Part shown: positions 23,247-32,104 of the stretch, piece by piece
Layout: each line of letters starts with the position of its first letter
Position numbering within the stretch: position 1 is the stretch's first letter
Assembly: GCA_949840775.1 (NCBI GenBank)
Contig: CATKXO010000009.1
Span: 1 to 64,000, forward strand
Source: an uncultured bacterium
Lineage (GTDB): Bacteria > Bacillota > Clostridia > Oscillospirales > Oscillospiraceae
DNA: 64,000 nucleotides
Direction: 5' to 3'
Notes under the pieces: model-generated
Databases searched by the model: none
The model's input: only the letters and a program-made list of their open reading frames with translations
What the model was told of the DNA's origin: nothing
Position numbers and translations under genes: made by a program

Positions 23247-24359
23247 TCACCCCCACAGCTGTTCCGCCATGGCAGAGGCCATGCTGGTCTTGGTGACGAT
23301 GCCCGCCACCGTCTCGTCTTCCTTCAGCACCACCAGGTAGGGGAAGCCGCTGGAGATGAGCTGCTCAAAGCAGGCTTTGGCATTGTCCCCCACGTGGACG
23401 GTGGGGGTGGTGCACCGCACCAGGGGGCCGATGGACTTGACCACATGGCCGGTAAGGCGGATGTCCGCGATGGACACGGTGCCCTGATAGCGGCGGTTCT
23501 CGTCCACCACCAGCAGGGTGTCCACGTTGTGGTGCTGCATCCGGCTGACGCACTCGTTGACGCCCCGGTTTTCCTTTACGGTGATGATGCCGGTGCGCAT
23601 GAACTGGTCCACCGTCAGCCCGGAGGGGTCGGGGGAGGTCTGGTGCTTGCCCAAAAATTCCTTGATCTGGTCGGTGGCGGGATTTTCCAGCATCTCCTCC
23701 GGAGGCGCGATTTGGACGATTTCCCCCTGGTTCATGAAGACGATGGTGTCGGCCAGGTCCAGGGCCTCCTCCATGTCGTGGGTGACGAAGACGATGGTCT
23801 TGTTCAGCTTCTGCTGGAGGTTCTTCACCTCCAGCTGGAGGGAGCGGCGGGTCATGGGGTCCAGGGCGCTGAAGGGCTCATCCATCAGTACCACCGGGGG
23901 AGAGGCGGCCAGGGCCCGCAGGATGCCGATGCGCTGCTGCTGGCCCCCCGACATCTCTCCGGGGTACTTGTGGGCGTACTGGTCATAGGGCAGTTCCACC
24001 ATGTCCAGCAGGTCGCGGACAATCTGGTCGCACTTGTCCTTGGGCCATTTCAGCAGCTTGGGCACCACGCAGATGTTTTGGGCCACCGTCATATTGGGGA
24101 ACAGGCCGATCTGCTGGATGACGTAGCCGGTGTGCCTGCGCAGCTCGTAGCGGTCGATGGAGGCGATATCCTTGTCCCCTAAGTAGATGTGTCCGCTGTC
24201 GGGCTGGATGAGCCGGTTAATCATCTTCAGGGTGGTGGTCTTGCCGCAGCCGGAGGGACCGATGAAGACGGTGAACTGCCCCTCCTGAATCTCGAATGAG
24301 ATGTCTTTGAGGATTTTCTGGGTACCGTAGGTCAGGCTGACGTGATCGAATCTAAGCAA
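23247..24359 (-). CDS. Glycine betaine/choline-type ABC ATPase with CBS domains
   Basis: A 370-aa ATPase of the OpuCA/ProV family. Walker A GPSGCGKTT, Q-loop, signature MSGGQQQRIG, Walker B VVLMDEPFSALD and the H-loop FVTHDMEEA are in the first ~240 residues. Two CBS domains follow (~250-365), which in OpuA-type transporters sense ionic strength or c-di-AMP. TTG 24359 is taken as start because AGGAGG lies 5 nt upstream and MLRFDHVSLTYG is the normal family N-terminus; an ATG 30 codons upstream lies before the leader hairpin and lacks an RBS. Confidence 0.92.
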   Translation of the reverse strand: MLRFDHVSLTYGTQKILKDISFEIQEGQFTVFIGPSGCGKTTTLKMINRLIQPDSGHIYLGDKDIASIDRYELRRHTGYVIQQIGLFPNMTVAQNICVVPKLLKWPKDKCDQIVRDLLDMVELPYDQYAHKYPGEMSGGQQQRIGILRALAASPPVVLMDEPFSALDPMTRRSLQLEVKNLQQKLNKTIVFVTHDMEEALDLADTIVFMNQGEIVQIAPPEEMLENPATDQIKEFLGKHQTSPDPSGLTVDQFMRTGIITVKENRGVNECVSRMQHHNVDTLLVVDENRRYQGTVSIADIRLTGHVVKSIGPLVRCTTPTVHVGDNAKACFEQLISSGFPYLVVLKEDETVAGIVTKTSMASAMAEQLWG

Positions 24360-24418
24360 TGTTACCTCCTTTTCCGGGGCGCTTTGCGCCGGTTTGCCAG
24401 CTGCCTCCATCCAGGTAA

Positions 24419-24447
24419 CAAAAAAGAAGGGCCGGGGGGTCCGGCCC
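24419..24447 (-). terminator. Attenuator-like terminator in the opu-type leader
   Basis: On the minus strand a stem GGGCCGG/CCGGCCC is followed by CTTCTTTTTTG. It lies about 50 nt downstream of the promoter start point and about 60 nt upstream of the ATPase start, so transcription must read through it to express the operon. Confidence 0.65.
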
Positions 24448-24505
24448 ACAAAAACCTATGAGGCTGTGTACCTGAATGGAAGAACTTGGCATAATGACTA
24501 AATAT

Positions 24506-24534
24506 AGTATAGCTTATTTGGGCGTTTTTGTCAA
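24506..24534 (-). promoter_or_regulatory. Promoter of the opu-type operon
   Basis: Minus-strand TTGACA (24534-24529), 17-bp spacer, TATACT (24511-24506); transcription would start near 24499. Confidence 0.85.
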
Positions 24535-24670
24535 ATGAATAAAACGTAAATTTTTGTCGAAGACTGGCACTTTAAGGAAACCTTTATCAAATCTTAATTT
24601 TCCTCCCACTTTGTCCTTAAAGAAGCTCTGCTATCATGTGGGACAGAACAAACGAGAGGAGGAGCGGGAT

Positions 24671-25915
24671 ATGGACTGGATGTTTCCTGCCGCGCTGGCC
24701 CTGACGGGCACATTTGGAGTATTGATGGGGCTTTGGGGCCTGTGGTATCTGATTTCGGGCCTGGCCTGCATGAGAAAGCCCATGGACTACGGCTTCCACC
24801 CGGCCCGGACGAAATTCGCGATTTTGATTGCCGCCCGGAACGAGGAGCTGGTCATCGGCCCGCTGATTAACAGCCTGCTTACCCAGGACTATCCGGCAGA
24901 GCTGTACGACATCTGGGTCATCCCCAACAACTGCACCGACAACACCGCCCGGGCAGCGGAGCAGTTTGGGGCCAGGGTGCTGGAGTGTACCGTCCCGGTG
25001 CAGAGCAAGGGGGAGGTCCTCCGCTTCGCCTACAACCGGCTTCGGGGCCGCCGGTACGACGCCTGGCTGGTCTTCGACGCGGACAATGTGGTGGACCGCC
25101 GGTTCCTGGCCGAGATGAACAACGCCCGGATGACCGGGGTCCAGGCGGCCCAGGGCTACCGGGACAGCAAAAATCCCTACGATACCGCCGTGTCCGGCTG
25201 CTCCTCCATCTACTATTGGATGATGGACCGGTTCCACAACGGGGGCAAGGCGGGGATGGGCGTGTCCGCCATGATCGGGGGCACCGGCTTTATGGTGACC
25301 CAGCAGCTGCTGGACAAGCTGGGAGGCTGGCGCACCGAGACCATCAGCGAGGACCTGGAGATCACCGCCCAGACCGTGTTGGCGGGGGAGAGGGTGGCCT
25401 ATGTCCCTGGAGCGGTCACTTACGACGAGCAGCCCCTCACCTGGGAGCAGTCCTTTACCCAGCGCCGCCGCTGGACCAGCGGCACCCTCCAAGTGGCCCG
25501 GCGCTGCCTGCCTGCCCTGAACGAGGCCCAGGCCCACCAGCCCCGGCTGGCCCTCTTCGATTTTGAGACTACCCTCCTCCTGCCCGCCTACCAACTGGCC
25601 GCTCTGGCGGGGCTGGTGTGCACCGCCCTGGCCTCCGCTCTGGGAGGGAGGACCCTGCTCCAGTCCCTGGTCCTTGGTTTGGCGGGGGGCCTGGGAAACA
25701 TTGCCTGGGCCGCGCTCACCGCCACCATTGCCGCCGGGGTGGTCCTCACCCTGGAGGGCAAGTGGGACCGCCGGCTGTGGAAGGGACTGTGCACCTACTG
25801 GCTGTTCCTACTCACCTGGCTGCCCATTACCGCCGTCAGCTTCTGGAAAAAGACCACCGTGTGGGAGGAGATTCGCCATACCCGCACCATGGCGCCCCAG
25901 CTGCCGGGGAGATAA
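24671..25915 (+). CDS. Membrane glycosyltransferase, family 2
   Basis: A 414-aa processive-type GT2 enzyme. One N-terminal helix (~5-27), a cytoplasmic GT-A domain (~45-280) and three to four C-terminal helices. Motifs: FAILIAARNEELVIGPLINS, the DXD-like VFDADNVVD, the catalytic SEDLEIT, and QRRRWTSG (QxxRW of processive synthases such as cellulose, chitin or hyaluronan synthase and of poly-GlcNAc synthase). ATG 24671 has GAGAGGAGGAG. It is a single gene; the polymer or lipid made is unknown. Confidence 0.88.
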   Translation: MDWMFPAALALTGTFGVLMGLWGLWYLISGLACMRKPMDYGFHPARTKFAILIAARNEELVIGPLINSLLTQDYPAELYDIWVIPNNCTDNTARAAEQFGARVLECTVPVQSKGEVLRFAYNRLRGRRYDAWLVFDADNVVDRRFLAEMNNARMTGVQAAQGYRDSKNPYDTAVSGCSSIYYWMMDRFHNGGKAGMGVSAMIGGTGFMVTQQLLDKLGGWRTETISEDLEITAQTVLAGERVAYVPGAVTYDEQPLTWEQSFTQRRRWTSGTLQVARRCLPALNEAQAHQPRLALFDFETTLLLPAYQLAALAGLVCTALASALGGRTLLQSLVLGLAGGLGNIAWAALTATIAAGVVLTLEGKWDRRLWKGLCTYWLFLLTWLPITAVSFWKKTTVWEEIRHTRTMAPQLPGR

Positions 25916-25920
25916 AAAAG

Positions 25921-25951
25921 AACCGCCGTCCCGTTTTGGGGCGGCGGTTTT
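25921..25951. terminator. Bidirectional terminator
   Basis: A 12-bp stem AACCGCCGTCCC / GGGGCGGCGGTT with one wobble pair; TTTTC on plus and CTTTTTTATC on minus. It separates the glycosyltransferase and flavodiiron genes. Confidence 0.85.
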
Positions 25952-25956
25952 CAAGT

Positions 25957-27306
25957 TTACTGCACCGGCTCGAAGTCGGAGGCGGGGCGGCGGCAGATGG
26001 GGCAGACGAAGTCCTCGGGGAGGGTGTCGCTCTCATAGATGAAGCCGCAGATTTTGCAGACGAAGCCGCGGGGCTTGGGGGCCTCCTCCTGGACGGGAGC
26101 GGGCTGCTCGCCCTTGACGGACGCGGCCAGCGCCTGGGCCAGGGCCTCTAGCTCCTCCTCCTGTCCGGGGGACAGGGCGGATTTCAGGGTGACAGGGGCC
26201 TCGATGACCTCCATGTTCTTCATACCGCCCAGGATTTCCGCCATCAGCTTGCCGCTGGCGGGGGCCCAGGAGCCGTTCTGGATGATCGCCACCTTCCGGT
26301 TTTGCAGGTTGTGGTGCTGAAGGTCCCGGAGCAGGTGCTCCATGGCGTCGAATATGCCGTTGTTGAAGGTGGGGCAGGCAAAGACGATGTGGCTGTACTT
26401 GAAGCAGTCGGACAGCACATAGGAGTAGTGGGTGACGGATACGTCGTACATCTCCACCGGCACGCCCAGCTCAGCCAGGCGGCAGGCCAGGATGTTGGCG
26501 GCGGTCTCGGTGTGGCCGTAGATGGAGGCGAAGGGGATGACCACGCCCTGGACCTCAGGCTCGTAGCTGGCCCACTTCACATACCGGTCGATGATTTGGT
26601 TGAAGTCCCTGCGCCACACGGGGCCGTGGAGGGGGCAGATCATCCGGATATCCAGAGCGGAGGCTTTTTTCAGCAGAGCCATCACCTGGGGTCCGTATTT
26701 GCCCACGATGTTGGTGTAGTACCGGCGGGCCTCATCCAGCCAGTCCCGCTCCCAGTCGATTTCGTCGGCGAAGAGCACGCCGTTCAGCGCCCCGAAGGAG
26801 CCGAAGCCGTCGGCGGAGAAGAGAATCTTGTCGGTGGAGTCGTAGCTCACCACCACCTCGGGCCAGTGGACCATGGGGGCGGCCACAAAGGTGAAATTGT
26901 GTTTGCCGGTGCAGAGGGTGTCCCCCTCGCCCACCAGGATGGCCCCCTTGGGGTCGGCGGCGTGGAACTGGCGGATCATGTTGATGGCCTTTCCGTTACA
27001 CACGATGCGGGCCTCAGGGTGGCGGAGCATCAGGTCGCCTAGGGTGGCGGCGTGGTCGGGCTCCATGTGGTGGACGAAAATATAGTCCAGCTTGCGGCCG
27101 TTTAGGGCGTGCTCCAGATTCTCCATAAATTGGGACTGGACGGACCGGTCCACCGTGTCGAAGAGGACGGTCTTCTCGTCCAGCAGCAGGTAGGAGTTGT
27201 AGGACATCCCCTTGGGGACGGGGTGGGCGGCCTCAAAGACGGGGTGCTGGCGGTCGTTGGCGCCGATCCAGATGAGGTCGTCGGTAATTTTGCGGGTACA
27301 GTACAT
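25957..27306 (-). CDS. Flavodiiron protein with C-terminal rubredoxin-like domain
   Basis: A 449-aa oxygen- or NO-reducing enzyme of strict anaerobes. Residues ~1-250 form the metallo-beta-lactamase-like diiron domain (HHMEPDHA, HWPEVVVSY, CPLHGPVW ligands), ~255-395 a flavodoxin domain binding FMN (ASIYGHTETAANILA), and ~415-449 a rubredoxin-like Fe(Cys)4 module (CKICGFIY and CPICRRP). The fused rubredoxin would feed electrons to the flavin. RBS AAAGGGAGGT before ATG 27306. It protects Fe-S enzymes such as Rnf; direct regulation is not visible. Confidence 0.92.
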   Translation of the reverse strand: MYCTRKITDDLIWIGANDRQHPVFEAAHPVPKGMSYNSYLLLDEKTVLFDTVDRSVQSQFMENLEHALNGRKLDYIFVHHMEPDHAATLGDLMLRHPEARIVCNGKAINMIRQFHAADPKGAILVGEGDTLCTGKHNFTFVAAPMVHWPEVVVSYDSTDKILFSADGFGSFGALNGVLFADEIDWERDWLDEARRYYTNIVGKYGPQVMALLKKASALDIRMICPLHGPVWRRDFNQIIDRYVKWASYEPEVQGVVIPFASIYGHTETAANILACRLAELGVPVEMYDVSVTHYSYVLSDCFKYSHIVFACPTFNNGIFDAMEHLLRDLQHHNLQNRKVAIIQNGSWAPASGKLMAEILGGMKNMEVIEAPVTLKSALSPGQEEELEALAQALAASVKGEQPAPVQEEAPKPRGFVCKICGFIYESDTLPEDFVCPICRRPASDFEPVQ

Positions 27307-27423
27307 GGGTAAAACCTCCCTTTCGTGCAGGAATTATATCGCCCCATAGTTTAGCATATTTTTCCCCAAAATGCGAGAGCATTTTATGAACTGAGGAAAA
27401 TTTTTCAGTTTGCCGGGAATCCG

Positions 27424-27452
27424 TTGAAAAAGGGGAAAGAATCCCGTATAAT
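27424..27452 (+). promoter_or_regulatory. Promoter of trmD
   Basis: TTGAAA, 17-bp spacer, TATAAT, 32 bp before trmD. Confidence 0.85.
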
Positions 27453-27484
27453 ATTGCCGTAAGCAAGAGAAAGGCGGGACGGCG

Positions 27485-28225
27485 ATGTACCGTATTGATA
27501 TTATGACATTATTCCCCGATGTGGTGGGAGATATGCTCTGCGAGTCAGTTTTGGGCCGGGGTCAGGAGCGGGGCTATATCCGGGTGGAGTGCCACCAGAT
27601 CAGGGATTACACGGTCAACAGGCAGAAGCAGGTGGACGACTACCCCTACGGCGGGGGGCGGGGGGCGGTGATGCAGGCCGACCCCCTGTTCCGGTGCTGG
27701 GAGCACATCTGCCAGGAGGCGGGGGAGCGGGTCCACACCATCTACATGTCGCCGGCGGGGAGGACCTTCACCCAGTCCGACGCCCGGCGGCTCAAGGACG
27801 AGTACAGCCGCCTGATTCTGGTCTGCGGCCACTATGAGGGGATCGACGAGCGGTTTATTGAGGAGTGCGTGAACGAGGAAATTTCCATCGGTGACTTTGT
27901 AATGACCGGGGGAGAGATTCCAGCCATGGCGGTGGCGGACGCGGTGTGCCGCCTGGTGCCCGGGGTGCTGTCCGACCCCTCCTGCTACGAGAACGAGAGC
28001 CACTGGAACGGTATGCTGGAGGCCCCCCAGTACTCCCGGCCCGAGGTGTGGCACGACCGGGCGGTGCCTCCCGTCCTCCTGTCGGGCAACCACGCCAAGG
28101 TGGACCAGTGGCGCAGGAAGATGTCCATCCTCCGCACCAGGGAGCGCCGGCCCGACCTGTATGAGAAGCTGGATTTGTCCTCCAGAGAGGACCAGAAGCT
28201 GCTGCGGGAGCTGGAGGAGGGGTAG
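27485..28225 (+). CDS. trmD: tRNA (guanine37-N1)-methyltransferase
   Basis: Methylates G37 in tRNAs reading CNN and some GGN codons, which prevents +1 frameshifting. The 246-aa SPOUT enzyme has MYRIDIMTLFPDVV, the SAM-binding knot LVCGHYEGIDERFIE and EISIGDFVMTGGE, the conserved SYxNESHW segment as ENESHWNG, and PEVWHDRAVPPVLLSGNHA. It stands alone here, not in the usual rpsP-rimM-trmD-rplS operon. Confidence 0.96.
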   Translation: MYRIDIMTLFPDVVGDMLCESVLGRGQERGYIRVECHQIRDYTVNRQKQVDDYPYGGGRGAVMQADPLFRCWEHICQEAGERVHTIYMSPAGRTFTQSDARRLKDEYSRLILVCGHYEGIDERFIEECVNEEISIGDFVMTGGEIPAMAVADAVCRLVPGVLSDPSCYENESHWNGMLEAPQYSRPEVWHDRAVPPVLLSGNHAKVDQWRRKMSILRTRERRPDLYEKLDLSSREDQKLLRELEEG

Positions 28226-28380
28226 GGACCGCTGCCCTTCTTCCAAAAGACCTCCCCGCTGGGGCCGGCCGGGGGCGGCCTCCGCGATATTTTCGGAAAA
28301 TACCCTTTACATCTTCCCAAACCTATGGTAAACTATTTGACATAATCTAATTTGAAATACCATGTCTGGAGTTGAAGCAT

Positions 28381-29214
28381 ATGAGTTTCAAAATTGTTGT
28401 GGACAGCTGCTGCGACCTGACCCCCGCCATGCTGAAGGACCCCGTCTTTGTCAAGGTGCCCCTGACCATCCGGTCCAACGGCAGCACCTTTGTGGACGAC
28501 GAGACCTTCGACCAGGCGGACCTGCTGTGGGCCATGCGCCAGAGCGAGGATGCGCCCTCTACCGCCTGCCCCTCCCCTCAGGCCTATCTGGACGCCTACC
28601 AGGGGGCGGACGACGTGTATGTGGTCACCCTGACCGCCCTGCTCAGCGGCTCCCATAACAGCGCCGAGCAGGCCCGCCTGTTGCTGGAGGAGGAGCACCC
28701 GGAGGTCAACGTCCATGTGTTCAACTCCTGCTCCGCCGCCTCCGGCGAGCTGCTGGTGGCTATGGCCATCCACCGGCTGGCCTCCGCCGGGATGCCCTTC
28801 AAGCGGGTGGTCACGGAGGTGGAACAGTTTATCTACCAGATGCAGACCCTCTTTGTGCTGGAATCCCTGGAAAATCTGCGGAAAAACGGCCGGCTCACCA
28901 AGCTCCAGGCGGTGATTACCGGGGCGCTGAAGATTAAGCTGCTGATGGCGGCTACTCCGGAGGGGGAAATCTGCAAGCTGGGCCAGGCCCTTACCATCAA
29001 ACAGGCCCTGACCAAGATGGTGGATAAAATCGCCGCCGACGCCGCCCACGTGGGCCGCACCCTGGCCATTTGCCACTGCAACTGTCTGGAGCGGGCCTTT
29101 CAGGTGAAGGCCATGGTGGAGGCCAAGTGCAAATTTGCACACATCGTCATCACCGAGGCTGGAGGGATTACCTCCGTCTACGCCTACGACGGCGGAATTG
29201 TGGTGGCCTATTGA
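28381..29214 (+). CDS. DegV family fatty-acid-binding protein
   Basis: A 277-aa DegV/FakB-type protein that binds a fatty acid and presents it to a FakA-type kinase. Motifs: FKIVVDSCCDLTP at the start, PSTACPSPQAYLDAY (lipid head-group loop) and ESLENLRKNGRLTKLQAVITG. ATG 28381 is taken with GGAG 13 nt upstream; a TTG at 28372 is in frame but closer. A TTGACA at 28337 could be the -35 of its promoter, but the -10 is poor. No fakA gene is nearby. Confidence 0.9.
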   Translation: MSFKIVVDSCCDLTPAMLKDPVFVKVPLTIRSNGSTFVDDETFDQADLLWAMRQSEDAPSTACPSPQAYLDAYQGADDVYVVTLTALLSGSHNSAEQARLLLEEEHPEVNVHVFNSCSAASGELLVAMAIHRLASAGMPFKRVVTEVEQFIYQMQTLFVLESLENLRKNGRLTKLQAVITGALKIKLLMAATPEGEICKLGQALTIKQALTKMVDKIAADAAHVGRTLAICHCNCLERAFQVKAMVEAKCKFAHIVITEAGGITSVYAYDGGIVVAY

Positions 29215-29220
29215 GCTGTA

Positions 29221-29360
29221 CCCAAAGGCCCCCTTCGCAAAGAGGGCTGTCAGCGAAGCTGACTGGGGGGTTTCCCTGAAAGAGATTGTTGCGTCTCGAT
29301 GGGAGAAACCCTCCGTCATTTGCTTCGCAAATGCCACCTCCCTTTGCGAAGGGAGGCTTA
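29221..29360. repeat. Hairpin-rich ~140-bp dispersed repeat, copy 1
   Basis: Starts CCCAAAGGCCCCCTTCGC and ends CCTTTGCGAAGGGAGGCTTA. Internal dyads CATTTGCTTCGCAAATG and CCTCCCTTTGCGAAGGGAGG let it fold into several hairpins. Copies: 42152-42290, 42330-42463 and, inverted, 60768-60950. It lies between degV and the HD gene. Confidence 0.85.
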
Positions 29361-29384
29361 ACACTATTTAGAGGAGGAATTGAT

Positions 29385-29966
29385 ATGGCTATGACCCGCG
29401 AGCAGGCGTGGAGCCTGCTGGCCCAATACAACAAGGAGCCCTTCCACCTGCGCCACGCCATTACGGTGGAGCACGTCATGGGCTGGTACGCCCGGGAGCT
29501 GGGCTATGAGGATCAGGCGGAGTTCTGGTCCCTGGTGGGCCTGCTCCACGACCTGGATTTTGAGATGTGGCCCGAGGAGCACTGCACCAAGTCTCAGGAG
29601 CTGATGCGGGAGGCAGGAGTGGAGGAGGAAATCGTCCGGGCCACCGCCAGCCACGGCTGGGGTCTGCGGGTGGATATCAAGCCCGAGCATGAGATGGAAA
29701 AGGTGCTCTACGCCTGCGATGAGCTCACCGGCCTCATTGGGGCGGCGGCCCTGATGCGGCCCTCCAAAAGTGTGGCGGACATGGAACTGAAGTCCCTCAG
29801 GAAGAAGTTCAAGGATAAGAAGTTTGCCGCCGGCTGCTCCCGTGACGTTATCGCCAACGGAGCCCAGCTGTTAGGCTGGGAGCTGGACAAGCTGCTGGAC
29901 ATGACGCTGAGAGCCATGCAGGCAGAGGAGGAGGCCATTGAGGGGGCCGTTGCGGCCCTGGGGTAA
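29385..29966 (+). CDS. HD domain phosphohydrolase-like protein
   Basis: A 193-aa HD-superfamily protein. Metal ligands are visible as LRHAITVEHVMGWYA, LLHDLDFEMWPEEH (the HD pair) and ATASHGWG; a helical C-terminal third follows. HD proteins of this size are usually nucleotide or phosphate-ester hydrolases; the substrate is unknown. ATG 29385 has GAGGAGG; the frame is open upstream into the repeat and should not be used. It is followed by a strong terminator. Confidence 0.85.
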   Translation: MAMTREQAWSLLAQYNKEPFHLRHAITVEHVMGWYARELGYEDQAEFWSLVGLLHDLDFEMWPEEHCTKSQELMREAGVEEEIVRATASHGWGLRVDIKPEHEMEKVLYACDELTGLIGAAALMRPSKSVADMELKSLRKKFKDKKFAAGCSRDVIANGAQLLGWELDKLLDMTLRAMQAEEEAIEGAVAALG

Positions 29967-29974
29967 AAAACACG

Positions 29975-30006
29975 GCCGCCGCTCCATCCGGAGCGGCGGC
30001 TTTTCT
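29975..30006 (+). terminator. Rho-independent terminator
   Basis: An 11-bp stem GCCGCCGCTCC/GGAGCGGCGGC, loop ATCC, then TTTTCT. The T-run reaches the end of the converging minus-strand gene. Confidence 0.9.
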
Positions 30007-30748
30007 ATGCCTGAACGCTGATTTCGGGGGCGGGGGCCGGTTCTGCCGATGCCGCGGCATACTGCTGGACGGCGGTATCCACCGCAGTCTGGGTCTGGCC
30101 GGCCAGCTGCTCCATCTGACGGTTCAGCTCCGCCTTGGAGGCGGCCAGCTGGTCCTGGAGGCGGTTGTCCACGTCGGCTTCCCGCAGGTAGCCGGATTCC
30201 CGGATCATCCGCATGGCCTGCTTGCTCCGCAGCTGGTGGCGCAGGCGTTTGGCCTCACGGGTACGCTTTTCCCGCTCTAGTTTGGCCTGGCGCTTGGCGG
30301 TGAGCTTCTCCTGAGAAATCTCCCGCTTCTTGCGCCCGGCCCGGTTCACCGCCTTTTGCAGCTGATTGATGGCTGCCTGGATGCGGTCGGCGTTTTCACT
30401 GTCGCTTCCCTTGGCAGCCCGCAGCCGGGCGATCTGACGGCGGGCGTAGCCTGATGCGGCGTCCACCTCCCCCAGGCTTCTGGCCCGGGCCAGCTTGGCG
30501 TAGGCTGTCATGGCGGCGTCGCCGTAGCGGCGGCTGTTCTTGGGAATCTGGAACATCTTCTCCCGCTGTTCCGCCTGCTCCCTGGCCTCCTTCATCATCT
30601 CGGTCAGGGTCTTGCGGTCCTCCTCCTCCAGGACACCAACCAGGGCGTTCTCCTCCTCCTGAACGGGAGCGGTTTGGCTGGGCACATTTTGGCTGAGCGT
30701 GGTTTGCCCCTGATAGTATCCGCTGGCGCTTACTCCTGAAATGCCCAC
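30005..30748 (-). CDS. Conserved coiled-coil protein of unknown function
   Basis: A 247-aa hydrophilic protein without signal peptide or membrane segment. The N-terminus is Gly/Ser/Gln-rich (MGISGVSASGYYQGQ), and from about residue 35 to 215 it is helical and highly charged, with long Arg/Lys/Glu runs (AKRQAKLEREKRTREAKRLR) suggesting extended coiled coil; the C-terminus is Ala/Pro-rich. Similar proteins occur in Oscillospiraceae as hypotheticals. It lies tail-to-tail with the HD gene and 81 bp upstream of a terminator. No function can be assigned. Confidence 0.75.
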   Translation of the reverse strand: MGISGVSASGYYQGQTTLSQNVPSQTAPVQEEENALVGVLEEEDRKTLTEMMKEAREQAEQREKMFQIPKNSRRYGDAAMTAYAKLARARSLGEVDAASGYARRQIARLRAAKGSDSENADRIQAAINQLQKAVNRAGRKKREISQEKLTAKRQAKLEREKRTREAKRLRHQLRSKQAMRMIRESGYLREADVDNRLQDQLAASKAELNRQMEQLAGQTQTAVDTAVQQYAAASAEPAPAPEISVQA

Positions 30749-30821
30749 AATATCCCCTCCCCGCAGGTAACTCTTTGTCTATTTTATCGACCGGAACGGG
30801 GGAAACGATAAGGGCGCAGGG

Positions 30822-30851
30822 AAAAAAAGCCCCCCTCTGTGAGGGGGGGGG
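30822..30851 (-). terminator. Terminator of the LRR lipoprotein gene
   Basis: On the minus strand CCCCCCTC/GAGGGGGG with loop ACA is followed by seven T. Confidence 0.85.
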
Positions 30852-30879
30852 GCAGCGGCGAAGCCGCCGGCGGGGGGAG

Positions 30880-31914
30880 TTAATTCGCCGCAAATTTACA
30901 TTTCGCGCCGTTTTCAGCAATCTGCCGGTTTACATAACCCTCAATCACCGACCCGGCGGGGGCGTGGATGGTCACGGGCATGTCCAGTAGCCGGGAAACC
31001 CAATCATTCACATGGTCCATGTCCGTATCCCCCAGGAAGGTGACATCTGTCAGGGACTTGCAGCCGGCTAACGCATTTCCCTCTAATTCTGTCACGCTGG
31101 CGGGGATGGTGATCTGGGTGATGGAAGCATTTAGAAACGCCGCGTCTCCTATGGACGTCACCCCATCGGGGATGGTGATTGAGGTCAGCCCATTTTCCTC
31201 AAAGGCAGCATAGCCAATCTCGGTCACGCTTTCAGGAATTTGAACGCTGGTCAGGCTGGAGCAACCAGAAAACATATACTCGGGAATGCTGGTAAGATTT
31301 TGGGCCAGGGTAACACTACCCAAATTCCCGCAGTTCTGAAAAACGTGACCGCCAAGCTCTGTCACACTGTCTGGAACAGCAACGCTTGTAATTTGAGTGT
31401 TTGCAAACGCATCCTTGTCGATTTTCGTCACACTATCCGGGATGGCAATTTCCGTAATCGCGAGACCATAGAACGCACTGCTACCAATCGCCATGACGCC
31501 GTCCTCAATGACCACCTTCTTGATTGCCTGCGTGCATTTCTTTTCATTCGTCTCAAAAATGGTATTTTTAATCACGTCGATATAGTCACTGCTCTTAATC
31601 TCCCCGCCGCCGGAGCAGGTGAGGGTTCCGGTGGCGGCGTCGAAGGTGTAGGTCATCTCAGCGGGGACGGCGGGCTTCGCGGGCTGCTGGGGCTCGCTGG
31701 CCGCGGGCGGTTCGCTCTTGTCCGGGGTCTGGCTCTTGTCGGGTTCCACGCTCTTGTCCGGTTCATCGGGGATGGAGGCGCTGCCACTGGCGGACAGGCC
31801 GCCGGCGCTGCTGGAGCTTTCGCCGCTGCCGGCAGCGGGCTTGTCCCCTCCGCCGCAGGCGGCCAGGGACAGGACCATGGCAAGGGCCAAGGTCAGGACT
31901 AGGGTTCGTTTCAC
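30880..31914 (-). CDS. Leucine-rich-repeat (BspA-like) surface lipoprotein
   Basis: A 344-aa exported lipoprotein. Signal peptide with lipobox LSLAAC, a Ser/Pro/Asp-rich linker (~25-80) with repeated PDKS units, and then about seven BspA/LRR_5 repeats of ~23 residues (for example AFYGLAITEIAIPDSVTKID and ESVTEIGYAAFEENGLTSIT). These repeats are typical of surface proteins of gut bacteria and may bind host or bacterial ligands. Start is GTG 31914 with AAGGA 9 nt upstream, giving KRTLVLTLALAMVL; an ATG ten codons earlier is less likely. Confidence 0.85.
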   Translation of the reverse strand: MKRTLVLTLALAMVLSLAACGGGDKPAAGSGESSSSAGGLSASGSASIPDEPDKSVEPDKSQTPDKSEPPAASEPQQPAKPAVPAEMTYTFDAATGTLTCSGGGEIKSSDYIDVIKNTIFETNEKKCTQAIKKVVIEDGVMAIGSSAFYGLAITEIAIPDSVTKIDKDAFANTQITSVAVPDSVTELGGHVFQNCGNLGSVTLAQNLTSIPEYMFSGCSSLTSVQIPESVTEIGYAAFEENGLTSITIPDGVTSIGDAAFLNASITQITIPASVTELEGNALAGCKSLTDVTFLGDTDMDHVNDWVSRLLDMPVTIHAPAGSVIEGYVNRQIAENGAKCKFAAN

Positions 31915-32069
31915 GGTGGTTTCCTTCTTTCCTGTTAATCTCAACGGCGCCGCCCTGGGGGGCAGGTCCTCCCGGCCCCCGAAGGCGTCTCCGTCGAGAC
32001 AACAAAAGCGGCGCAGGGCTGATAATCCCTACACCGCTTGAAGCTACGCACACGCCATACATTTTCCCG

Positions 32070-32098
32070 TTGATTATTGAGGGGAAAACGGCTATAAT
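32070..32098 (+). promoter_or_regulatory. Plus-strand promoter facing a structured interval
   Basis: TTGATT, 17-bp spacer, TATAAT; start point near 32105. No protein gene follows on this strand before rnpB's antisense region. Confidence 0.7.
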
Positions 32099-32104
32099 GG
32101 CTTT

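Noticed and set aside
28226..28380. Possible gene or riboswitch between trmD and degV
   Set aside because: Only GC-rich pairing segments and a lone TTGACA were seen; no ORF with RBS and no recognisable element.
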